A stretch of 9,813 nucleotides of DNA. Origin: Desulfocapsa sp. GTDB taxonomy: Bacteria > Desulfobacterota > Desulfobulbia > Desulfobulbales > Desulfocapsaceae. A program made the translations under genes and the position numbers. Below the pieces are notes generated by a model. The model was not told the DNA's origin, did no database searches, and saw nothing but the letters and a program-made list of their open reading frames with translations. The stretch is from assembly GCA_020717935.1 (NCBI GenBank), contig DYDK01000052.1, positions 1 to 9,813 of the forward strand. The letters run 5' to 3'. Positions 5,560-9,813 of this stretch are shown piece by piece. Numbering within the stretch: the first letter of the stretch is position 1; every line of letters starts with the position of its first letter.

Positions 5560-7020
5560 ATGAAGAAAACCTTACGAATCGCCTACGCATTACCATTGGC
5601 TCTGACATTGACCGCAGCCTTGGCACTGACAGCGGGATGCTCACCTGAAAAACCGCAGCCCGTTAAAACGGTCGAAATCGCCGATGGAGTCATTGATCCC
5701 GTCCAGTGGGGCAAGGCCTATCCGGTCGAATACGATATGTGGAAAAAAACCGCCGAACCCACCCCGGCTGGCCACAGCAAATATAAAAAAGGCAACGATG
5801 CCGGAGTGTCGTTTGACAAGCTGTCAGAATATCCATTCCTGGCCCTTCTCTTTAATGGCTGGGGATTTGGCATCGAATACAACGAACCACGGGGCCACAT
5901 GAATATGATGAAAGATCAATGGGATATTGATCCTGCCCGTGTCAAGGCCGGTGGGGTCTGTCTGACCTGCAAGACCCCGTATGCCCCGCAGATGGAAAAA
6001 AAGATGGGCAAGGACTATTTCTCCAAACCCTACAAGGATGTGGTCGCTGAGATTCCTAAAGAACACCAGGATCTGGGCGTAGCCTGTATTGACTGCCACG
6101 ACAACAAAGATATGTCTCTCAAACTCTCTCGTGGTTTCAGTCTGGGCAAGGCCTTAGACACATTAGGGGTCGATCAGACTAAACTGACCCACCAGGATAA
6201 ACGCTCCCTGGTCTGCGCCCAATGCCATGTCACCTATAACATCCCCAAAGATGCCGACATGAAATCCGTAGATGTCTTCTTTCCCTGGGATAAAAGTAAA
6301 TGGGGCAATATTACCATTGAAAACATCATTAAAAAGACCCGCAGCAATCCGGCCTACGGTGAATGGAAACAATCGGTCACCGGCTTCAAGTTGGGTTATA
6401 TACGCCACCCTGAGTTTGAAATGTACTCCAATAACAGTGTCCATTGGCAGGCCGGTGTTTCCTGTGCCGACTGTCATATGCCATACACCAAGGTGGGAAG
6501 CCAGAAAGCCTCGGATCATCGAATCATGAGTCCGCTGAAAAATGGGATGAAGGCTTGTCAACAATGCCATACCGAGACCCCGGAATGGCTCAAGGAGCAG
6601 GTTTTTGCCATCCAGGATAGGGCCGCGTCTATCTTTATTCGTTCCGGCTATGCCACCGCCACCGTGGCCAAACTCTTTGAGATGACCCACAAGGCCCAGG
6701 CCGAGGGTAAGACCATCGACAAGGCTCTCTACGCCAAGGCGAAGGATCATTATGAGGAGGCCTTTTATCGCGTCCTCTTTTTCGGGGCCGAAAACTCAGT
6801 GGGCTTCCACAATCCCAGCGAGGCCATGCGCGTCTTAGGCGATGCCGCCCTCCAGGCAGGACAGGCTGAAGCGCTGCTTCGTCAAGGATTGACGGCCGCT
6901 GGAGTGACTGTGCCCACAACAATAGATCTCGAACTGCCCAAATATCTGGACAATCGCGGGGCCAAGAAGCTGTCGTTCAAACCAGAACAGGAGTTGAAAG
7001 ATCCCTTTCCGGTGAAGTAG
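5560..7020 (+). CDS. nrfA: NrfA, pentaheme cytochrome c nitrite reductase (ammonia-forming)
   Basis: A 486-residue periplasmic enzyme that reduces nitrite to ammonium with six electrons supplied by NrfH. The N-terminus is a secretion signal ending LTAGC27, so it is probably a lipoprotein. Heme motifs are the catalytic CLTCK (134-138), then CIDCH (176-180), CAQCH (219-223), CADCH (302-306) and CQQCH (333-337). Likely active-site residues are R111 (EPRGHM), Y226 (CHVTY) and H283 (RHPE). The calcium ligands known from the Escherichia coli and Wolinella type (Glu before the catalytic Tyr, Gln before the catalytic His) are here T225 and R282, pointing to the calcium-independent, arginine-containing subclass described from Geobacter lovleyi. 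GGGAGG (5544-5549) precedes the start by 10 nt. A terminator follows at 7109. Confidence 0.96.
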   Translation: MKKTLRIAYALPLALTLTAALALTAGCSPEKPQPVKTVEIADGVIDPVQWGKAYPVEYDMWKKTAEPTPAGHSKYKKGNDAGVSFDKLSEYPFLALLFNGWGFGIEYNEPRGHMNMMKDQWDIDPARVKAGGVCLTCKTPYAPQMEKKMGKDYFSKPYKDVVAEIPKEHQDLGVACIDCHDNKDMSLKLSRGFSLGKALDTLGVDQTKLTHQDKRSLVCAQCHVTYNIPKDADMKSVDVFFPWDKSKWGNITIENIIKKTRSNPAYGEWKQSVTGFKLGYIRHPEFEMYSNNSVHWQAGVSCADCHMPYTKVGSQKASDHRIMSPLKNGMKACQQCHTETPEWLKEQVFAIQDRAASIFIRSGYATATVAKLFEMTHKAQAEGKTIDKALYAKAKDHYEEAFYRVLFFGAENSVGFHNPSEAMRVLGDAALQAGQAEALLRQGLTAAGVTVPTTIDLELPKYLDNRGAKKLSFKPEQELKDPFPVK

Positions 7021-7050
7021 CGCCCGCTTACCCGCTTATTATCACCTCCT

Positions 7051-7085
7051 CATTTCAGGCATCGAGGGCATCGGCGCCTGAAATG
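7051..7085 (+). promoter_or_regulatory. Perfect 10-bp hairpin after nrfA
   Basis: CATTTCAGGC (7051-7060) pairs with GCCTGAAATG (7076-7085) around a 15-nt loop. No T-tract follows, so it is more likely an mRNA 3'-end stabiliser placed before the terminator at 7109 than a terminator itself. Confidence 0.4.
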
Positions 7086-7101
7086 AAAGGAACAGAAATT
7101 C

Positions 7102-7144
7102 AAAAAAAGACCGCCCATAATTCGTTATGGACGGTCTTTTTTTT
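7102..7144 (+). terminator. Strong intrinsic terminator after nrfA
   Basis: GACCGCCCATAA (7109-7120) pairs with TTATGGACGGTC (7125-7136) with one mismatch, around a TTCG tetraloop. Eight T residues follow (7137-7144) and seven A residues precede (7102-7108), so it could work in both directions. Confidence 0.9.
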
Positions 7145-7152
7145 GACCAGGG

Positions 7153-7166
7153 TTGACTCAAGTCAA
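7153..7166 (+). promoter_or_regulatory. Perfect FNR/HcpR-type operator of the ferredoxin gene
   Basis: TTGAC-TCAA-GTCAA is a perfect inverted repeat of 5-bp half-sites with a 4-bp spacer. It fits CRP/FNR-family operators and resembles the TTGAC-N4-GTCAA type predicted for HcpR in anaerobes. Its centre lies about 40.5 bp before the start predicted from the -10 at 7188-7193, the position of a class II activator. Confidence 0.7.
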
Positions 7167-7184
7167 GGTTGGAGGATGGATTTC

Positions 7185-7193
7185 TGCTATAGT
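7185..7193 (+). promoter_or_regulatory. Extended -10 promoter element of the ferredoxin gene
   Basis: TGC-TATAGT: the hexamer matches TATAAT at five of six positions and has the TGn extension. The -35 region is occupied by the operator at 7153-7166. Predicted start is about 7200. Confidence 0.6.
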
Positions 7194-7257
7194 GCACAAC
7201 AACAGAAGCACAGATTCTCTTATTATTTCAGACTTTTTTCCCTCGGAGGAGATCCCC

Positions 7258-8007
7258 ATGAAAATACTACGCAAAATCATTAAAATAGACGAATCACTCT
7301 GCAACGGCTGCGGACTCTGCGTACCAGACTGTGCCGAAGGCTCGCTCCAGATCATTAACGGAAAAGCGCGTCTGGTCTCTGACAACCTCTGCGACGGCCT
7401 GGGTGCCTGCCTGGGTGCCTGCCCCACCGGCGCTTTGCAGATCATCGAGCGAGAGGCCGAGGATTTCAGTGAAGTGGCAGTCCATGAATTCTTGGCAAAA
7501 AAGAAACAGACGGACTCGCAAACGACCACCCAACCCTGCGGCTGCCCTTCGACCCAGATCACAACCTTTGCCCCCCAGACCCCATGTCAGATGGCAAACA
7601 AACCCATCCTGGCCGTTACTGGTGGAACCTCGGCCCTCAGCCATTGGCCGGTGCAGATTCGCTTAGTCCCCCCCTCAGCCCCGTTCCTCCAGAATGCCGA
7701 TCTCCTGGTCGCTGCCGACTGCACCGCAATCTCCGCCCCCAATTTTCAGACCGACTTCCTGACCGGAAAAGTCGTAATGATGGGCTGCCCCAAGTTTGAT
7801 GATGCCCAGAGCTATGTCCAGAGATTTGCCGAGATTATCGCCACCTGTCATTTACACAGCCTGACCATCCTGATTATGGAAGTCCCCTGCTGCTCCTCCA
7901 TGATTGGAATCATCAAACAGGCTATGGAACAAGCGGGAAAGAGCGTCCCCGTAGAACAGATCACCCTCTCCACTCGCGGCGAGGTGATTGGCCGCAGCAA
8001 ATGGTAA
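7258..8007 (+). CDS. FrdX-like 4Fe-4S ferredoxin domain protein
   Basis: A 249-residue cytoplasmic protein. The start at 7258 follows GGAGGA (7245-7250) by 7 nt; a longer frame would begin inside the operator. The N-terminal ferredoxin module has a complete C15-x2-C18-x2-C21-x3-C25 set. The second set, CDGLGACLGACP, has only C45, C51 and C55, with L48 where the second Cys is expected; I recall CDGLGAC as normal for this family. A linker with CGC (94-96) leads to a C-terminal domain with SHWPVQIRLVPPSAPF, VAADC155, MMGC177PKFDD and EVPCC212. These features match the ferredoxin-like protein called FrdX near hcp in sulfate reducers, believed to be an HcpR-regulated electron carrier for nitrosative stress. 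The partner here is inferred to be Hcp. The stop overlaps the left end of repeat element C. Confidence 0.85.
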   Translation: MKILRKIIKIDESLCNGCGLCVPDCAEGSLQIINGKARLVSDNLCDGLGACLGACPTGALQIIEREAEDFSEVAVHEFLAKKKQTDSQTTTQPCGCPSTQITTFAPQTPCQMANKPILAVTGGTSALSHWPVQIRLVPPSAPFLQNADLLVAADCTAISAPNFQTDFLTGKVVMMGCPKFDDAQSYVQRFAEIIATCHLHSLTILIMEVPCCSSMIGIIKQAMEQAGKSVPVEQITLSTRGEVIGRSKW

Positions 8008-8352
8008 GGGACTCGGAAATTATCAATGTACCTGAATTGCGACCAGATTTGGGTTAGATGTGGCTGTGCCGATTGAACAGGTAAGCGAGCTTGCGAGACT
8101 CCGAGACCGCAGGCATAATTGTGTTTCGTCGAGGATTATGTGATTGAGGCGCAGTCAAAGATGATGATCTCGCAGGTAAGCGAAGACCATGGATGTAATT
8201 CCATTTCTAAATCAAAACTATAATATTACAATAAGGACTATTGGTGATACACCAATATCAATAAGGGGAAATGGCATGAGCATCTATACAATAAGTGAAT
8301 ACTTGAAATAGAAATGGAATAAGATAGTATATCAGGATTTTCCGAAGTCCCT
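8007..8352. mobile_element. MITE-like element with nested terminal inverted repeats, copy C
   Basis: The left end AGGGACTCGGAAAT (8007) and the right end ATTTTCCGAAGTCCCT (8337-8352) are inverted copies. An inner pair, ATTCCATTTCTAAATCAA (8198-8215) and TTGAAATAGAAATGGAAT (8303-8320), matches at 16 of 18 positions. Within the inner part, ATTGGTG-ATA-CACCAAT forms a perfect hairpin at about 8238-8254. There is no transposase frame, so it would need a helper in trans. No clear target duplication is seen; the start coincides with the last base of the preceding stop codon. The left part carries two AGGTAAGCGA direct repeats (about 8080 and 8174). Confidence 0.65.
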
Positions 8353-8357
8353 AAACA

Positions 8358-8406
8358 CAGAAGGCCATCGCCAAGCTGATGAGCTTGATGGCCTTCTGCA
8401 CCCCCT
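8358..8406 (+). terminator. Strong hairpin after the ferredoxin gene and element C
   Basis: CAGAAGGCCATC (8358-8369) pairs perfectly with GATGGCCTTCTG (8387-8398); after a 3-nt bulge AAGCT pairs with AGCTT around the loop GATG. A short T-run follows after a C-rich spacer. Probably the terminator of the ferredoxin transcript. Confidence 0.6.
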
Positions 8407-8633
8407 TTTTCCCCCGCACCAGTGTTGTACCTATCCACAAAACCCCACCACACTTTCGTAGAAATCACGCCACACACTTTTTTCTTTCCGCAACGATTCT
8501 GTCTTTCCCTGCACTTCCCCCCTCCACTTGTGTCGCACGACCATCTGTTATCGCCAAACCTTTGCTGATTATTTTTAAAATAAATTCAACATGTTGACAA
8601 ACAATACGCATTTTGCAAGAAAACTTTTCATTC
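8407..8633. other. Non-coding stretch with little recognisable content
   Basis: I see no convincing gene here. A pyrimidine-rich part (8400-8540) leads into an AT-rich part with two palindromes: TTATTTTTAAAATAA (8569-8583) and the perfect 12-bp TCAACATGTTGA (8586-8597). The second could be an activator or repressor site upstream of the sigma-54-like motif at 8634. Confidence 0.4.
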
Positions 8634-8649
8634 TGGCAACAGATATGCA
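8634..8649 (+). promoter_or_regulatory. Candidate sigma-54 promoter of the small membrane protein gene
   Basis: TGGCA-ACAGAT-ATGCA keeps the invariant GG and GC dinucleotides at the required spacing of a -24/-12 promoter (consensus TGGCAC-N5-TTGCA), with one mismatch in each element. It lies 60 nt before the start codon. Whether an enhancer-binding protein acts here is unknown. Confidence 0.45.
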
Positions 8650-8708
8650 AGAGAAAGGGCAAGAGAGCAATAGAAAGATGAAAAATCAAACAGATAAAGG
8701 AGAACGCC

Positions 8709-8897
8709 ATGAGAACAAATACCGCCATCACTCACAAGACCCATGTTGATCTCGGATACGAAACCTCTAAATTTGCACTGGGAACCGGAATGGTCATGGC
8801 CGCACTGGTTGGCATCTGGGCCTGTGCCTGCATGATCGGCGCCCTGGCCGGAGGAGGCGTTGTTAAAGGTTTCATCACTGCCATCACCGGTGTGTAA
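8709..8897 (+). CDS. Small single-span membrane protein, duplicate 1
   Basis: 62 residues. A polar N-terminus (about 1-21) is followed by one hydrophobic segment (about 22-47) containing GIWACACMIGALAGGG, then a short GFITAITG tail. Two cysteines (39 and 41) lie within the membrane span. AAAGGAG at 8696-8702 with 6-nt spacing supports the start. I do not recognise a named family. It is 59/62 identical to the protein at 9098 (differences at residues 7, 24 and 53), and its WAxAxxIGAL and TAITG segments recur in the protein at 9373. A role as a small subunit or modulator of a membrane complex is a guess. Confidence 0.8.
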   Translation: MRTNTAITHKTHVDLGYETSKFALGTGMVMAALVGIWACACMIGALAGGGVVKGFITAITGV

Positions 8898-8902
8898 TAG
8901 CC

Positions 8903-9055
8903 TTAACCCATATTTAACAGCTTTTTTTGCAACATATTGATATTATTCGATAAAATATTTTCATGGCACTACATTTGATGTTTTGGCATGATTTTTATCA
9001 TAATCAATTCAAATAGTTGTGGCTCATGGCACTACAACTGTTAAATGTGGGTTAA
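8903..9055. repeat. Inverted repeat pair between the duplicated small genes
   Basis: TTAACCCATATTTAACAG (8903-8920) and CTGTTAAATGTGGGTTAA (9038-9055) are inverted copies differing at one of 18 positions, enclosing 117 bp of AT-rich DNA. No flanking duplication is seen. It could be a small mobile element or a long-range hairpin ending the first transcript. Confidence 0.6.
8961..9042 (+). promoter_or_regulatory. Repeated TCATGGCACTACA motif, weak sigma-54-like sites
   Basis: The 13-bp sequence occurs at 8961-8973 and 9024-9036. Both copies include a perfect -24 element TGGCAC. At the -12 position they have TTGAT (8975-8979) and CTGTT (9038-9042), each lacking the consensus GC, so promoter activity is doubtful. 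They lie upstream of the second small gene. Confidence 0.3.
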
Positions 9056-9097
9056 CGAATCAACAAAAAGAAAAACAACTATAGGAAGGAGAACGCC

Positions 9098-9286
9098 ATG
9101 AGAACAAATACCGCCACCACTCACAAGACCCATGTTGATCTCGGATACGAAACTTCTAAATTTGCAATGGGAACCGGAATGGTCATGGCCGCACTGGTTG
9201 GCATCTGGGCCTGTGCCTGCATGATCGGCGCCTTGGCCGGTGGAGGAGTTGTCAGAGGCTTCATCACTGCCATCACCGGTGTATGA
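9098..9286 (+). CDS. Small single-span membrane protein, duplicate 2
   Basis: 62 residues, with the same layout as the protein at 8709; it has T7, M24 and R53 instead of I, L and K. The near-identity begins at the shared ribosome site (AAGGAG, 9086-9091, then AACGCC) and ends at the stop codon (389-bp offset), so the duplicated block is about 200 bp. All three substitutions are compatible with the same fold, and most other base changes are silent, which suggests both copies are under selection. A terminator-like hairpin follows at 9315. Confidence 0.8.
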   Translation: MRTNTATTHKTHVDLGYETSKFAMGTGMVMAALVGIWACACMIGALAGGGVVRGFITAITGV

Positions 9287-9314
9287 TACCCCCGCTGAAA
9301 AAAAAGAAACTAAC

Positions 9315-9350
9315 CAGGGGGCTTGAAAAAATGCAAGCTCCCTGAGTTTT
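9315..9350 (+). terminator. Terminator after the second small gene
   Basis: CAGGGGGCTTG (9315-9325) pairs with CAAGCTCCCTG (9334-9344), ten Watson-Crick pairs and one G-U, around an 8-nt loop, followed by AGTTTT. It separates the duplicated genes from the 9373 gene by a likely partial stop. Confidence 0.7.
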
Positions 9351-9372
9351 CAAGAGAATCGAAGAGGAAACT

Positions 9373-9675
9373 ATGAAAACAACAAACAACAACAATATTG
9401 CCGGCAAGATCATTATTGGATTCGGATCGTTGATAGCTTTATGGGCAATAGCAGCAATTGGAGGCGCTCTTTCCCAGAGCGGATGGTCAGTCAGCGAGTT
9501 GGCCCGCCAGTATATGATCGCCACCGGCATGATTAAACCTCTGCACACCCTGGTTGACTTCTACACCCATATCAAAGGGATTGAATACCTGATATGTGTC
9601 GCCTTTTTTATCGCCTTTCCAGTTTTTTACCGTTTTATCAGCAAGGAGCAAAAGGCACTGCCGGTTCTTAAATAA
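9373..9675 (+). CDS. Small two-span membrane protein related to the 62-residue duplicates
   Basis: 100 residues. The first hydrophobic segment (about 12-35, IALWAIAAIGGALSQSG) and the following ARQYMIATGM align with the whole of the 62-residue proteins (WACACMIGALAGGG and GFITAITG). A C-terminal extension adds a second membrane span (about 70-88, EYLICVAFFIAFPVFYRFI) and a basic tail. The cysteines of the duplicates are replaced by Ala. The ribosome site is GAGGA at 9364-9368. I do not recognise a named family; common descent with the neighbours, plus an added helix, is the best reading. Confidence 0.75.
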   Translation: MKTTNNNNIAGKIIIGFGSLIALWAIAAIGGALSQSGWSVSELARQYMIATGMIKPLHTLVDFYTHIKGIEYLICVAFFIAFPVFYRFISKEQKALPVLK

Positions 9676-9691
9676 TTCTTCCTTCTCCATA

Positions 9692-9729
9692 ATCAGGTAC
9701 AAGGTACAAGAATGGCCTTTGTACCTGAT
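9692..9729 (+). terminator. Perfect 11-bp hairpin after the last gene
   Basis: ATCAGGTACAA (9692-9702) pairs with TTGTACCTGAT (9719-9729) around a 16-nt loop. No T-tract follows on the + strand. It may close the 9373 transcript. The rest of the window (9730-9813) shows no gene. Confidence 0.4.
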
Positions 9730-9813
9730 GAGCCTCTTGCAAAATGATCTTTTCGCCCAAACTCTTCGTTATGCTCAAAATTTTATCCTCGGAATATCAA
9801 CTATATGCCTGCG

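Noticed and set aside
7153..7257. N-terminal extension of the ferredoxin protein
   Set aside because: It would start within the operator and span the -10; GGAGGA precedes ATG 7258.
8465..8731. 88-residue minus-strand frame
   Set aside because: It covers promoter-like AT-rich DNA, has no convincing ribosome site, and overlaps the start of the small membrane gene.
9730..9813. Start of an insertion sequence at the right edge (GAGCCTCTTGCAAAATG)
   Set aside because: It resembles ends I associate with insertion sequences or dispersed repeats, but the window stops before any transposase or second end can be seen.

Overview
The window looks like a chromosomal segment of a strictly anaerobic, sulfur-metabolising deltaproteobacterium (Desulfobacterota; a Desulfobulbales-type organism is my best guess). 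I infer this from the class I hybrid-cluster protein, the small assimilatory-type siroheme reductase, the NrfHA pair with a lipoprotein NrfA, and the FrdX-like ferredoxin. No rRNA, tRNA or CRISPR array is visible.

Layout, left to right. (1) 1-907: a decayed edge holding a frameshifted HD-GYP/degenerate-GGDEF gene and, convergent to it, the first ~43 codons of a nitroreductase. (2) 908-2749: hcp, with an FNR/HcpR-like half-perfect site, a plausible -10 and a large hairpin at the predicted 5' end of its mRNA. (3) 2750-3081: a repeat element and a terminator-like hairpin. (4) 3082-4565: a small siroheme/4Fe-4S reductase and a zinc-ribbon protein whose HD domain has lost its metal-binding residues. 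(5) 4655-7020: nrfH and nrfA, split by an unusual 437-nt spacer that contains 100-bp tandem repeats and covarying stem-loops, then a strong terminator. (6) 7153-8007: a perfect TTGAC-N4-GTCAA operator, an extended -10 and an FrdX-like ferredoxin gene. (7) 8007-8352: a MITE-like element with nested terminal inverted repeats. (8) 8634-9675: three related very small membrane proteins, two of them nearly identical, with sigma-54-like motifs and an inverted repeat between the duplicates. (9) 9676-9813: a hairpin and an unassigned end.

How the genes fit together (inference). Hcp reduces NO or hydroxylamine, NrfHA reduces nitrite to ammonium using menaquinol, the siroheme protein belongs to the sulfite/nitrite reductase superfamily, and the FrdX-like ferredoxin is typically co-regulated with hcp by the NO-responsive CRP/FNR-family regulator HcpR. 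The segment therefore reads as a nitrosative-stress and nitrite-detoxification island. The operator-like sites at hcp and at the ferredoxin gene sit at the same distance from their -10 boxes (near -41), which supports a shared activator. No regulator gene lies in the window.

The least explained parts are the nrfH-nrfA tandem repeats, the dispersed inverted-repeat family (one end of which recurs inside the hcp leader hairpin), and the small membrane-protein triplet.
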